Of a stretch of DNA of 64,000 nt, positions 35,426 through 46,965 are shown piece by piece. Numbering within the stretch: the stretch's first letter is position 1; the number at the start of each line of letters is the position of its first letter. Made by a program: the position numbers and the translations under genes. Below the pieces are notes generated by a model. The model saw only the letters and a program-made list of their open reading frames with translations. It had not been told where the DNA came from and did not search any database. The DNA is from Fragilaria crotonensis (taxonomy: Eukaryota; Bacillariophyta; Fragilariophyceae; Fragilariales; Fragilariaceae). Where the stretch lies: NCBI GenBank assembly GCA_022925895.1, contig JAKSYS010000071.1:1-64000 (forward strand), in the 5' to 3' direction.

Positions 35426-36833
35426 ATGAAGTTCGTCAACGCTGTCCTCTTCGCCCTCGCTGCTTCCGCTGGCTCCACCGCTGCGTTCGCCCCAACCCGT
35501 AAGTTTATGCCGTCGTTCGGTCGGATAGCGTTCTTGAATCCTAGGCATTCTCTTACAACCTATGACTTTTCCTGCAGGTGCTTTCGGCGTCGCTCGTTTC
35601 GCCCCAGCCACTTTCGACTTCGAGCTTGAGGCCAAGAAGTCCATCGAAGACCTCGCTGATTCTGAGCTTAAGGGAAAGAAGGTTCTTATCCGCTGCGACG
35701 TGAACGTTCCTCTCGACGGAAAGACCATCACCGACGACACCCGCATCCGATCCTCCATGCCCACCATTGAGTTCTTGAAATCCAAGGGTGCGATTGTCAC
35801 TGTTTGCTCCCATTTGGGTCGCCCTAAGGATGGCCCTGAGGACAAGTTCTCCCTTGGACCTTGTGCTGTTCGCATGGGAGAGCTCCTCGGTGCTGAGGTC
35901 AAGCTCATTCCGGACTGCATCGGTGACGAAGTTAAGGCCACCCTTGACAGCGCCAAGGAGGGCGATGTTTTCATGCTTGAGAACACCCGTTTCTACAAGG
36001 AAGAGGAGAAGAACGAGCCTGGTTTCGTTGAGAAGCTCGCTGCTCCTTTCGACCTTTATGTCAACGACGCCTTCGGAACTGCTCACCGTGCCCACGCCTC
36101 AACGGAGGGTGTTACCAAGTACTTGAGCCCATCCGTCTCCGGATTCCTCCTTGCCAAGGAACTTGAATACCTCGATGGCGCTGTTTCCAACGGAAAGAAG
36201 CCTATGGCCGCCATTGTCGGTGGATCCAAGGTCTCCTCAAAAATTACCGTCCTTGAGGCCCTTCTCGACAAGTGCGAGAAGGTCATCATCGGAGGAGGCA
36301 TGGTCTTCACCTTCCTCAAGGCCAAGGGTCTTGAGGTCGGAAACTCCCTTGTTGAGGATGACTACATTGAGACCGCAAAGGAAGTCATGGCCAAGGCCGA
36401 GAAGCTCGGAAAGGAGCTTATCCTCCCTGTCGACATTGTTGTCGCTGACAAGTTCGCCGCCGATGCTGAGACCAAGATCGTCTCTTTCGATGCCATTCCA
36501 GTTGGCTGGATGGGTCTTGACAACGGCCCAGAGACCACCGAGCTTCAAAAGGCGGCACTCTCTGATTGCCAAACCGTTATCATGAACGGACCTATGGGAG
36601 TCTTTGAAATGGAGAAGTTCGCCAAGGGAACCTTTGCGATTGTTGATATCCTTGCCGATCTCTCCAAGGAGAAGGGTGCCATCACCATCATCGGAGGAGG
36701 CGACTCCGTTGCTGCCACCGAGCTGTCGGGACGTGCTGGTGACATGTCGCACATCTCTACCGGAGGAGGAGCTTCGCTGGAACTTTTGGAGGGCAAGGTC
36801 CTTCCTGGTGTTGATGCCCTGGATGACAAATAG
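35426..36833 (+). CDS. PGK: Phosphoglycerate kinase, plastid-targeted
   Basis: Exons 35426-35498 and 35578-36833 flank a 79-bp phase-1 intron, giving about 442 residues. Exon 1 encodes the signal peptide [20 protein letters not shown] followed by FAPT, a textbook diatom ASAFAP plastid motif; the transit peptide follows ([13 protein letters not shown]). The enzyme has all family blocks: [67 protein letters not shown], the nucleotide-binding [25 protein letters not shown] and [10 protein letters not shown] with [13 protein letters not shown]. It transfers phosphate between 1,3-bisphosphoglycerate and ADP; in the plastid it runs in the Calvin-cycle direction. Codons are strongly biased to C-ending forms (AAG, CTC, GTC), unlike the neighbours, indicating high expression. 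The frame is undisturbed. Confidence 0.96.
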
Positions 36834-37039
36834 GTTTTCTTCTTATAAGACGGCTAAACTGTAGATTTTTACGTCCATTGCAACGTTCTTGTTGGTAGGG
36901 TCGTGTACTAAATACCAAGGCCTTTCCACCGGCATGGGCGGTGGGGCAAAGCTGCACTTTGTCATATTGCAGATGGAGCCACATGAGATGCCTACTATGA
37001 TGGAATTCCGGTGTAATTAGATATTCTTGTGAGCGGAAG

Positions 37040-37716
37040 CAGCCACCGCTCTCCATTTTGCGCATCGTCCCGCCAGGTGACTAAGCAATTTTTGCAAGCA
37101 ACATGAGTACAGCAATCAAGACTATCAATCATCCCTGCCATTCCATGCTGCAACTTATGCATTTGCAGAGACTCCTCTAGTGACTGATTGTGTCATTTAA
37201 CGTGCATAAACACTCCGCAATGATTCATCTTTACTTGTTGCTGTAGACTCACTCATGGGAAATAATCTTGAAAAGCACTCAGAGAGCAACCATATGCAAG
37301 CAGGTGAGTGAAATATGCACAACCTTTACAGTAGGACCAATATTTAACTTTCAATGACATGTTGCCAAGTGAAGCACCGGTCAGCAATTGCACAGCCATT
37401 CAATAGATTCTGAGTGAGGTGCTTGCTTATCCAGAAAAGAGGTTCGTGTTGCTTGTCATCAAGAACTGGAATTGAGGAAATCCTTGAACTGCCAATTGTG
37501 GACGTAGGCGTCAAAAGCATGAACCTCGGCGTTGCCAGGTACATCATAAACATCTTGTCAGTCACAAAAAAGAAGTTTGAGGGTGACCTCTACAACCGCA
37601 GCTGCAATTATAACTCTTCTTTCCATTTCCTCCTTGTTCTGCTTCTTCCTCTCCTGCTGATTCATGAAGTACGGAAGGAGTGCAGCCGTAACCAAAAGCT
37701 CCTCCATGGCGGATGA
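37040..37716 (-). pseudogene. PIF/Harbinger transposase relic
   Basis: Reading the minus strand, fragments in more than one frame match diatom and plant PIF/Harbinger nucleases in order: an N-terminal acidic/basic helix (EELLVTAALLPYFMNQQERK), then LSAFQDYFPMSESTATSKDE (family: a YFQMSESTA-like block), then GMAGMIDSLDCCTHVACKNC followed by LVTWRDD (family: GLFGSLDCSHTxWKNCPxAW, which carries the first catalytic Asp). Several stops and frame changes separate them, and the C-terminal half with the remaining catalytic residues is not seen, so this is a dead fragment. It lies between PGK and an unknown gene. The match is from memory of the family pattern. Confidence 0.55.
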
Positions 37717-38505
37717 TTACTCAGATGCAAAAGTGCAAAAGACATGCTGAGTGAAATTGACGGACAACCTGCAAGCATGCAATTTTTCAAAAAAAGTTTT
37801 ACGCCAGCCCCTCCAGTACCGAAATAACCGATAGCAATGTTTTGGAACGTCAGAGCTATGTCACGTAAACGTCAGAAACTCCCAAAACTCACGTCGCCGA
37901 TCTTCTCTAATTAATCATTTTCTGCATGCACAGTTGTGCTCTCGAATCATTAATACATACTCGGAGTACACTGTATGCTGTATGCACAGTATGTCATATG
38001 ATAGACTCCATTGACTCGAACTACGGTAGGAGTACTACCTGGTACCTTGTACTGTAAGTTGAAGGACGTGGCGACGACAGTCAAACGCACTGTGCTGTCA
38101 CTGACGGCATTGATTGGACAAAAGATTACTTAATTTCAGATTGTTCGACCTTTCTGACGCATGACGCATGACCCCATGTGAGAAGAAATTCTCAAAACTG
38201 CATGCAGCATTGAGGTCTTTCCTCGTCTTAATGGTAGTAACATTTTACGATGTTGGATGCCCAAGATTCATCGAGAAATGTCGTCCTACCTCACTAGTGT
38301 CCAAGCACATGCCTAAGCATTGTGATATGGGATGTTTTCAAATGTCCCCCTAACGATGTTCATATACATCACCAATTTAAATATAGTTATAAATGTTGAC
38401 AGAAAAATCAGATACCACGATTCCCGGCTTTTCGTCCCTCGGTCTCCTCGAATCAGCGCAAGGCAAAGCACATAAAAAACTTCACCACCACCATACGAGT
38501 GTCAG
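37717..38505. other. Intergenic, no gene seen
   Basis: The region includes GTAC/TATGCAT-rich sequence at 37960-38060 and AT-rich sequence before the next start. The short open frame at 38168-38353 has no recognisable features. Confidence 0.4.
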
Positions 38506-39105
38506 ATGCTTTTCACACGACGTAACTCAACGACGATGAGCACTGTGATCTCTCCAAAGCAAAGAGACTCTCGTCTGATCGACGGAAGCAAGACTTGTGC
38601 GCAGCTTCTTGAAGATCACTTGCAAAACAATTGGTGTGCTTCGCCGATGAACGTCTTCTTCGATCGCCAAGGTCGACTATTTAGCTTCATTTTCGGAGGA
38701 TTCCTGCTGGATTTCATCTTCAGTCAACAAGACGACATGTTTTTTGTGGTCACTACTCTATACTCACCAAAACATGACGGTGCCGTCGATGATTTGGATG
38801 GGAAAGTGCTGGTAGCAACGGAAGCCGCCGCCTGTGGCTACATCATATTGAGCGAAGGCGGCGTCAGCCATCGCAGCAAGGACGAGGAGATACAGTCAAC
38901 ACTTGAGTCCTGTGATAATATCCAAATGATCCAATATAAAGACGGCACGGTTATCATGGCTCAAATGATACAGGCCGCATCCTTACTGGTTGATGAAGCC
39001 TTAGAACAAACTCTTGGAGAATTTTTAACCGCAGCGGGAACAGCACGAAAAGCTGTTTTGCCACCACGAAAGAAAATGTCCTGGTTTGGCAAGAAGGCAG
39101 AATGA
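38506..39105 (+). CDS. Conserved-looking protein of unknown function (199 aa)
   Basis: ATG 38506 (MLFTRRNSTTMSTVISPKQR) or the second Met at 38536 could start it. The frame is clean to the stop at 39105 and has diatom-like codon use. The middle is beta/alpha-like and hydrophobic (NVFFDRQGRLFSFIFGGFLL, then DMFFVVTTLYSPK), followed by a helical segment (MIQAASLLVDEALEQTLGEF) and a basic C-terminus (RKKMSWFGKKAE). I see no signal peptide, catalytic motif or Cys pattern, and no family is recognised. The closing basic/aromatic peptide could be membrane-binding. Confidence 0.65.
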   Translation: MLFTRRNSTTMSTVISPKQRDSRLIDGSKTCAQLLEDHLQNNWCASPMNVFFDRQGRLFSFIFGGFLLDFIFSQQDDMFFVVTTLYSPKHDGAVDDLDGKVLVATEAAACGYIILSEGGVSHRSKDEEIQSTLESCDNIQMIQYKDGTVIMAQMIQAASLLVDEALEQTLGEFLTAAGTARKAVLPPRKKMSWFGKKAE

Positions 39106-39594
39106 TTGTCTGAACATATGCTTTTGTACATAACTCTAGAATGTAGACATGTTCAAAATGATTGATATCTAAAATACTAAATATACAGTTGGCTACTTTT
39201 TACTGCGCTTGCATGTTGGTGATGGACAGCAAAAACCACCTAATCGTATGGTAACAGGACCTGTCAAACACCAATGGAAAACGCAGTCTAGTTGTGTCAA
39301 GAGTACACACCGGCAAGTTATTCTTTTCGACCGTCGCGTCCATATGACATATGATCATACGGCGCAGGGCAATCAACTTTGGTACGATCATCTTGTAAGA
39401 TATGACCACTCCTCTCACAGCATCTTTGCAAACATGCCCGAAGATTAAGGAAATGAGATAGGCAACTTTGCGTCAATAAGATTTTAAGTGCAACATCTCG
39501 ACAGGCAGCCACGGTCCCCGGCATCGAGTCGACAATGGGTTGAGAGGGTCATCGTGGGACGTTGGATACAACATGCATGGGACAAGGTTCCAAA
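39106..39594. other. Intergenic between convergent genes; nothing supported
   Basis: This is the 3' region shared by the unknown gene (+) and the SET-like gene (-). The open frames are short and overlap each other, and none has a domain. Confidence 0.4.
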
Positions 39595-40875
39595 TTACAG
39601 CTCGTCGTCAGCGCCGTCGAATCCAATCCTTTCTCTAAGATAATCAGGCAATATGTTCCCTGTTTCATACAGCACGTCTGCAAGCAACTGTCTCTCCTCC
39701 GAAGTAGATGATTGCTGAACGTTGAGTCTTACACGATCGCCAGTCTTGATATCTTTTGTTGCCACGACGTGGAGAAGAATGCCAGCACTTCCAATAGTGC
39801 CACCGAAGTGAAGGTGAGACTTCATACTTCCAGACGCAATAATCTTTATCTCGCAGTTGGCGTCGCCGGACCTGCCAACCCTTTCAATGAGGGCAATGTT
39901 CCCAGCGGCTGGAACGACAACAACCTTCTCGATGTCAGTGAAGCGATCTTGCCGATTTCCGCCAGAATCACTTTGATATTGCACCCTCAAATCATTGCTA
40001 TCCCTCAGGTCTTTCAAAGCTTTCTGTTGTTCTGTATCCCAATCGTCCCAGAAAAAGCAATGTGGTGCAAGGGCAGTGTGAGCAACGAAGTCCTTGTTCA
40101 TGATAAGGGCTGGAGCAATTTCAAGAGTTGTTCCAGCCCTTACATCCTGCTTAATCACTGCGACTGGATGATCCGTTGGAGCCAAGCGCTGGGCGTTGAA
40201 TGTAAAAGGCACAGTGACCCCAGGAAAGATACTGGCCTGGACTCGACCAGTCCATGCTGGCTGGCCAATTCCTGCATACAGTTTCGAGCAGTATTGTTTC
40301 CTGTCTTCTTCGAAAACGGTCCCATTCTTACGTGATGCATAGGTGGGGATCGTGACCATGTCCAGTTTGCGACTCGCAAACCATTGTTTCCCTCCATCTT
40401 CTTCACCATACGAAGAAAACAACTCTTCTCCTGCCGCGATCTTGCGTCGAGCAGCAAAGCCATTCGCCTGTGCAATGTTTGGTTCGCTTGGACTAGGTTC
40501 TCTACCAAATGACAACCACTTGATATTCGGTGCGGTATGGTGATTGTAGAACATGGGATTCCCAAAGACAACGCAAGCCAATTTCTCCAGTTCGCGCTTG
40601 TCGGCATGCCAACGATGATACCCATAAATGTAGTCATCCAGGACACTGTTCCGAATAGTGGGAGTATAGTAGTTCATGGGGATGAAGAGGGGAGCGATAT
40701 CAACAATCTCCCACTCGTCAAAGTCACGCGCCGCAAAGACACCCCATCCCCCAGTAGGGAGGGACGATGGTGCCATGAAGGTTTCGCAATTTCGCCATGA
40801 GTCAACGTCATCTTCTGCACTGATCACGATCGCGAAAGTCCTTACTAGCAACAGTATCTTGAGGAGTGATGGCAT
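39595..40875 (-). CDS. Secretory-pathway SET-like domain protein
   Basis: A single exon of 426 residues begins with a signal peptide (MPSLLKILLLVRTFAIVISA). A SET-like fold follows: GGWGVFAARDFDEWEIVDIA (about residues 42-62) matches the start of SET domains, FYNHHTAPNIKW takes the place of the NHSC motif, and AAGEELFSSYGEEDGGKQWF matches the C-terminal GEELxxxYG motif. The NHS-type element is degraded (NHHTAPN), so methyltransferase activity is doubtful. The second half has HCFFWDDWD and a C-terminal beta-rich part without a known family. Secreted SET-like proteins are frequent in diatoms, but their role is not established. Location in the ER/secretory pathway is inferred from the leader. 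Confidence 0.75.
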   Translation of the reverse strand: MPSLLKILLLVRTFAIVISAEDDVDSWRNCETFMAPSSLPTGGWGVFAARDFDEWEIVDIAPLFIPMNYYTPTIRNSVLDDYIYGYHRWHADKRELEKLACVVFGNPMFYNHHTAPNIKWLSFGREPSPSEPNIAQANGFAARRKIAAGEELFSSYGEEDGGKQWFASRKLDMVTIPTYASRKNGTVFEEDRKQYCSKLYAGIGQPAWTGRVQASIFPGVTVPFTFNAQRLAPTDHPVAVIKQDVRAGTTLEIAPALIMNKDFVAHTALAPHCFFWDDWDTEQQKALKDLRDSNDLRVQYQSDSGGNRQDRFTDIEKVVVVPAAGNIALIERVGRSGDANCEIKIIASGSMKSHLHFGGTIGSAGILLHVVATKDIKTGDRVRLNVQQSSTSEERQLLADVLYETGNILPDYLRERIGFDGADDEL

Positions 40876-41418
40876 GATTTTACGAACTTCGTTAGCTCGT
40901 CTTCAAGTTAGCCCGCGAAACTAATCCACATTCCTCATGCACGCATGCCTCTGAATGGGAAAAGTGTAACTAATCTTTCTCTCTTCTTCAATTGAAAGGT
41001 AGGACTTGGTGAAGTGTGGAAATGACCACAATGCAACTAACCTACGTACTTCTAGTAGAGTGCTTGGAAGCTCGAAAGACTGGTACATGGTACGTAGTAC
41101 GTATGCTAAACACGTGATGACTACAAGTACTGGATTGGATCAAGTACTGGAGTACCTGTTACTGGACATTACTCGACACTCGACACTCGACAAACCTTGA
41201 ATCGCTGGCACGAGTCCAAAGAAAATCCTTTCGTACTGGTAGAACACGAGTACAAGTACGACGTACGAATACATCAGTTTCGTGTTCGTTACGATCGTCC
41301 TCGGTCCTTGGCCTCACTTCTCACATATCACAGTCAAAACATCCCAGGCAAGGCCACTATTAGTACCACAATCGCGTCCCGTTACTTCAAACACCCAGGG
41401 AGGCAGTACTGGTGGTGA
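40876..41418. other. Divergent intergenic region, GTAC-rich
   Basis: The region lies between the SET-like gene (-) and the GST-like gene (+). Words such as AGTACTGGAGTACCTG and GTACGTAGTACGTATG are dense at 41080-41270. No coding frame is supported. Confidence 0.4.
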
Positions 41419-43156
41419 ATGAGTTGCACCCGCCCCTTGTTCGCTAAAAGGCTTACGATTGCGGCTGGCCTTGGATTCGTGGCGCTCGTCCTCAGCAAAG
41501 CCCACGGTTATTCTATAGCACATGATCAACCTCGTATGCAATCTCGACTAGGTAAAACCGCTCTAAGAATGGTTTCAACAACGACTGCCGTGCCCTCCTG
41601 GGCTGATCTTAAGAGCCAATCGGAACTCACTCCGTTGGGAAAGGCCATGACGGTGGAGGGCGAGCTTCGAAAGGTAGGGAAAGGATCAGCCCATGTACAG
41701 AACAAGTTACGACAGTTCGAGTCAACAGAACTTCCTGCTATTACGCTCTTTCGAGACCACGCAGGCTGGTGTCCCTATTGTCAAAAGACGGTAAGTATAT
41801 CATAATCGTCTGAGATGTGCGTTGCTTACTGGAAACTAGTATCTAATGGCTGATTCGACATGACAGATGTTACTGATTGAGGAAAAGGCTATTCCAATCA
41901 AGATCGAGTTGGTACCGATGCGATCCTATGGTGACAAACCCCGGGAATTCTTGCAGAAGGTTCCAAGTGGACTTCTTCCTGCCATTGAAGTCAATGGACA
42001 AGTTATTACTGAATCCCAAGTCATTATGGAGCTTCTAGACCAGTGGCATCCAGAGTCAGAAGGGTACAAACCCATGTTACCACGCAACGATGACGCTGCT
42101 GGAAACGCTAAATACGATACACTGGCTCGTTTGGAACGTGAATTATTCTCCTGGTGGTGTACCTTGACCTTTCGTCCTGATCCGGGAAGCGCATCTGGGA
42201 GCCTGCTCACCAATCCATTCAAAAAGGTTGCTAACCAAGAAATGTCGAGTTCCATGAGAGGTTTCCTCGATTGCATTCGGAAAGTGGATCAGGCCTTGTT
42301 GTCAACCAAAGGCCCGTGGTTCTTCGATGACTTTGATTATCCCAGCATGATTGACTTTATCTATGTATCTCATGTGGAGCGCATGTTGGCGTCCGTTGCG
42401 TTTTGGAAGGGACTGAATCTCCGTGACCCCAAGTGGGAACTGAAAGGCTTGAACGCATGGCTGGAAGCATTTGAGAAGCGCGAGCCGTATCTTGCTTTCA
42501 AGAGTGATTACTTCACGCACGTCCTGGATATCCCGCCTCAATATGGCCCTGGTTATGATGGTGGCTTTGCGGCGGACCGAGAAGCGTTTCAACGAAGTAT
42601 TCTTGGAAAGGATGGATCATGGCACCTACCATTGACATTCGATGATCCCCTCCAGCCTTTGTACAATGGCCCTCCTCTCCCTGTTGCTGCCTTGGAGGCA
42701 ATGGAGCTTTCACCTGATGACGATGGCTCCTACAAATCCTCGGATCCCGTACTTATGGCCAAGGCGTGTCGGTACATGGCAGCTTGGAAATTAGCAGGAA
42801 ATGGCGTTAATATTTCTCGATTTGCCTCTCGTGGGGGTCCCAAGGGATCAAAGAACCCTCGCAAGTCCTTCGGTGCGCAATTGGCTGACCCATACGCTGA
42901 ACCAGATGTAGAAGTTCTCCCATTCGTGGATGCAGCCTTGCGAGAGGTATGCGCTGCTCTACTGGACGATGAGTCGCCTGACAAGCACGCAGATTCCCTT
43001 GTCTCGGTAATTCCGAAGGAACACGTTGATGGAGTTTGCTCTAGTTTGGCATACTTGCGCGATCGAGTTGGCGTCCCTCGTGATCTTCCTCTCGCGTCGG
43101 CAAGATATTTGCGAGCCTACTTGAATTGGGGTATCGATACTCTTACAGCAGTTTAG
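41419..43156 (+). CDS. Glutathione S-transferase/glutaredoxin-like protein with long C-terminal extension
   Basis: Exons 41419-41790 and 41867-43156 flank a 76-bp phase-0 intron, giving about 553 residues. The N-terminus (MSCTRPLFAKRLTIAAGLGF and a following hydrophobic run) is signal-peptide-like. A thioredoxin-fold domain follows, with the active site GWCPYCQKT (about residues 116-124), IPIKIELVPM and the GST-typical PAIEVNGQVITESQVIMELL, then a helical GST C-terminal domain (about 210-330). The last 220 residues (from WHLPLTFDDP, including FASRGGPKGSKNP and DAALREVCAALLDDE) form an extension beyond ordinary GSTs of about 220 residues. The CPYC site suggests glutaredoxin- or DHAR-like thiol transfer rather than Ser/Tyr GST chemistry. 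Plastid or secretory targeting is possible (AHGY near the cleavage site). The stop is 35 bp from the stop of the convergent DUF3172 gene. Confidence 0.8.
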
Positions 43157-43191
43157 AATTTAGAGGTCATCGCTTAACCTCATCTTTAATC

Positions 43192-44048
43192 CTAGTCAAG
43201 CCCTGGAACATTGAGGGCTGCCTTCTTAATAGCATCTTTCTGTCCACCAGTGAGTGCTCCCTTGATGATTTTCCCCTGTGGCTCGATCATCGTCCCAAAC
43301 ATCCTCGCCGATACCTAGCTTGGGGTTGGAAAGGAACTCATTCTGTGCATCAGCACTCTGGTACACGCACGAAAGCTGCGGCTGGTCCTCCAAGTTCCCG
43401 ACAAAAGCCCACGTATTCATGTTCTGCTTGCAAGATCGAATTTCCTCGTCATTTATCAGCTGACGGTCCCTTAGAATGGAAACCACGTTTGATTGTCGAA
43501 GCACGCAGGCTGGTTTCACGTCCGCCTGTGCGACATAAACATTGAAGGGATTGAATGACACGAATACTCGCTGGTCGAAGGCCATCGCCGAAGCCCCATA
43601 GTTGGCACACAGGCTCGCATTCGGAGCAGCCTGGTCAATCGCATCTCGAGACGCCAAATCACGAGGATTCGTGTTGATCGCAGAGTCAATTGTGACTCCC
43701 ATCCCGATGCCCAATACAAAGATCCCTGCCAGCACCGAATTCGACACCGAGTCTGGCAATCGAAACCCTTTGCGACGTCCGAACGGGGAAGGGACGCCGA
43801 ATCCTTCTTGCGGTCGTCTGGACTGGCCGAGATTATCATACTGCTGCGGTCCCCTCCTTCGACGAGGTGGGACATCGTCATATTCATCGTATTCATCATC
43901 AAAGTCGTCGAAGAAATCCTCGTCGTTGTCTTCGTAGCGCCGCGCCTCTTCGTTGTGTGACGACACGTGGAAGCAATGTCGAAATCGTTGAAAATGCTTT
44001 CAATGGAATCAACGACAAGGTCAATACTAATATTCTCAAATGAAGCAT
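43192..44048 (-). CDS. Plastid-targeted DUF3172 protein (cyanobacterial-type)
   Basis: The core frame encodes a membrane segment (SVLAGIFVLGIGMGVTI) and the DUF3172 signature: LASRDAIDQAAPNASLCANY, MAFDQRVFVSFNPFNVYVAQ, PACVLRQSNVV, LINDEEIRSCKQNMNTWAF and NLEDQPQLSCVYQ. The family is otherwise found in cyanobacteria and plastid lineages; its function is unknown. The core frame has no plausible ATG. Just upstream, ATG 44048 opens another frame with MLHLRILVLTLSLIPLKAFS, a signal peptide ending in a KAF plastid motif, then a basic transit region, pointing to one frame break near 43925-43950. At the 3' end a third frame (EPQGKIIKGALTGGQKDAIK and on to a stop at 43192) continues after a TTT run near 43306. 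I join these as one nuclear gene for a thylakoid or inner plastid membrane protein. The acidic region EDFFDDFDDEYDEYDD lies before the membrane segment. Confidence 0.75.
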
Positions 44049-46965
44049 TGTGGTGGGCCCTAGTTTGGGGTTGTCAATGAGTTATTGGAGTGGAGTTGCT
44101 ACTACTTTGCAATGAAATCGATCAGGACAACGAGACGACGCCAACTACCGGTGCTTGGTGACTGGTGACACGAAGATCAATCGAACACATCGCAAACACA
44201 TCAACCATCCGAACAAATCGGTGCGCAACTGTAATCCGCCCTCCGCCCCATCACCGTCCTACTACCGGTAGTAACTGGTATTGACCTACTAGTACTAGCT
44301 AGTATCACTAAACAAATCCACTCTAGTAGAGTGCTGGTACTTGTGCCGTACTAAAACAAGTGATTCGGAGAATTACGGGAAGTACACTCTATTATATAAG
44401 ATGTACTGTAATGTCTATGTACAACTAAAGTACCTGGTACCACCTACTCCGAGTATGTACCAGGTACTCGAGTACAGAGTACTTGTAGAGGGTTTCGATT
44501 ACAATGCAAGGAAATGACGTCAATCATGACGTCATAGTTCTGACCCTTTCATGTAGTAGTACTACATACCTTGATAAAGTACTCCAGTAAGACAGTAGGA
44601 TAGCTAGTACTCGGTGAAAAGTATGGCAGGTTTCACGTCCGAAAATCCTGGCGCAGGACATGGTATATATTGTACGCAAGACTGCATTTCGTTCTCAATT
44701 GACGTCATCTTTACATTGAGTTGTCGTGCTGAAAGCAAGCGTTTCGCCATGATTGCATGCCGTCGTTTGCATTAGATGCACTATTTTTAAGCTACCCAGC
44801 CCCAACAGTTGCCTTCCAAATACTTCCAAGAAACGTGTGTAGGCTGGGTAGTCTATCTCCGTGTCTGACACACGTATTTACACTGTTTGTCAAGGGCTGT
44901 AGTGTTCATACGATGCAACACAAACATACGTCCAGAATGTTGTATGTTGCACGGCTCCTGGCAGAACGTGAGTGGATGCATTGAGGATGCTTGGTTGCTA
45001 GGATGTTTAACTTGCCCTTTGGTTTCAGCCCACTCCCCACTTAGCTTTTGCAAAGTTGAGTTCTTGTCGGTGGCTCTCTTTTGCAAAGTCACTTTGTGTT
45101 GGAGCATTATACACTGCCCATGACCCTATACACCGATACGGCAGTCAATTGGTTTCTGGAGTTTCACATCAATGCGAGTGGGTTCCTCTCCATAAGTGGA
45201 CCAGCGAATGAGTGTACCTACAAGCATCCAGTTTTGATGGAAGTCTTGCTACCTTGCTTCACGCAACAATCCACCAGTCAGTTTTGTTTTTATGTCTTCA
45301 TTGTTGCGATACAAGCTACTATCAGATCATTCTTTGCAATTGAACTCATAACGTTTCAGGCATCTTTTTAATAATTGGCATTGTCGTTGCTAACGTTGCT
45401 TCCCTTTTCATCTCTGCAGGTTGCTCACACCTGCCCGCTTTCTCTCGTTCAGCCATTCTCCCAGCATGGCGTGTCGGTTGGTCCATATTTGCCTCAACCT
45501 CAGTTATTCCCATGGGGGTCTGATCATCTGGTGACTTTGAGCGGATGATTTAGCTTACATCAAGACGAACACGTCGCGTTCCTTCTGGAGAAGGGCGTGG
45601 CTTCAAAACAATCGGAGGAGGGCTGCCCTCTTGGCGTCAATGGGACAAATGCTTCAAAAATGCACTTAATCCATGACTTATCCACCTTCTACAATGGATG
45701 ACAATTCACAAAGGATTTGCATGGCAGCTCGGCCACAGGTCACAATCGATTAACGGCTTCACGCATGCACTGTTCTTGGGGAACGGGATCACGAAAATCA
45801 TCCGATGGGAGCCGCACTGATTTCATAGATATTGTAGCAGTTCTGGAATACTGCTGCCGGTAGTGCTCTGAATACTGAATAGTAAAGTCTTTGTGGTTGT
45901 TACCTTGATGATGATCATGACTGCAGTTACTGTGCATCAACCTTCCAGGTCAATTGGGCTAGAGAATTTCCGTTCTCAGCAGGCGTTCATTTGCAAGCAC
46001 GACAGCCAGCAGCCTCATTAGCGCCTTCTCCCTTCTCGTAAACGACACCTTTATGATGGCGGTCCCACTAGCCTGTTAGCTCGGGAAGAGTAGATCCAAC
46101 TGCAGTGATTAGTGAAGGACCCGCACAACACAGACCACAGCTCCGAGCTGGAGTTCCATTCACTACCACGCCACATTCGTGATGTGGTGAAGGAGCATTT
46201 TCCTGTCGCTTCCAGAAGACCCGGGTTAGCTGATATGAAGTCTGCGTCAAATGTGAAGTTCAAGAACCAAACAATAATGAAGTGCGATCGCGATGATTTA
46301 TGCTACATTGACGACAACAACATCCTGATCGCGACACAATTTGGACGAAGATTTACTATGGGATTTTGTGATCGTGGTATAAATTCTACATTGATGTACG
46401 CCAGGACGGTTCAGGGTGAAACCTGCCATACAAGTACGGCTTGACGTCATTTCCTTGCATTCTAATCGGATCCGCATAATTCGAAAGCCTGCGTACGCAA
46501 GACTGACAGGAGCAAGGAGGTGAACGCACGGTCAAAATTGGGTGACAGTCATTTCTAAAATGATCGATGACCAACGAGGCACCCATCCCAAATTACATCT
46601 CCATCAACCAATGACCCGTGTTGAATCACGTACTGGCACGGAGAACAGGGTCAGTAGTGCTTCCTGTTCTAAACAGTACTTGTACTTGTACTGGAGTACT
46701 CGTACTTGTCAGATTCAGACTGGCACACCCGTATGACAGTGCTGCGTAGGGTCTCATAATCCAGTAGTCGAGGGTCATCGAGATCGCGTCATAACGTCTC
46801 ATTTTCGTCATCTTACTCCAGTACTAGTACTGTATGTCATACGACAGACAAGTATTTCTCAATTAGCGCAACACCGAACCACGGTAATGCATTCATTCGG
46901 TAACGGACAATACTGCGGATATCATAACTTTCACCATTGAAGAGAAGCTGGAGGGGATAGTTGGT
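44049..46965. other. 2.9-kb intergenic region, CRE cluster and dense GTAC repeats, no supported gene
   Basis: The region has exact CTACCGGTAG at 44262-44271, dense TACTAGTA/GGTACC/GAGTACTC words at 44270-44610, three TGACGTCA octamers at 44515-44707, and a TATA-like TGGTATATATTG around 44661. A small open frame 44757-44984 (MPSFALDALF..., with PTVAFQIL) follows the CRE cluster but I cannot support it as a gene. Frames around 45120-45370 and 46112-46444 have no recognisable domains and may be decayed elements. Confidence 0.4.
44515..44707. promoter_or_regulatory. Cluster of three TGACGTCA (CRE-type) palindromes
   Basis: Exact TGACGTCA occurs at 44515-44522, 44527-44534 and 44700-44707; the first two are 4 bases apart. 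TGACGT is the core of diatom CO2/cAMP-responsive elements and of aureochrome sites. The cluster lies 470-660 bp upstream of the DUF3172 start (minus strand) and just upstream of an unsupported small plus-strand frame. The regulated gene is not certain. Confidence 0.55.

Noticed and set aside
43966-43966. Start of the DUF3172 frame at a GTG codon
   Set aside because: GTG starts are not expected in nuclear genes, and an ATG with a proper plastid signal peptide lies just upstream in another frame.
44757-44984. Small frame with an Ala-Phe motif (PTVAFQIL) after a TATA-like box and a CRE site
   Set aside because: The leader is not convincingly hydrophobic, no mature domain follows and no splice continuation was found. 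Mentioned only in the intergenic note.
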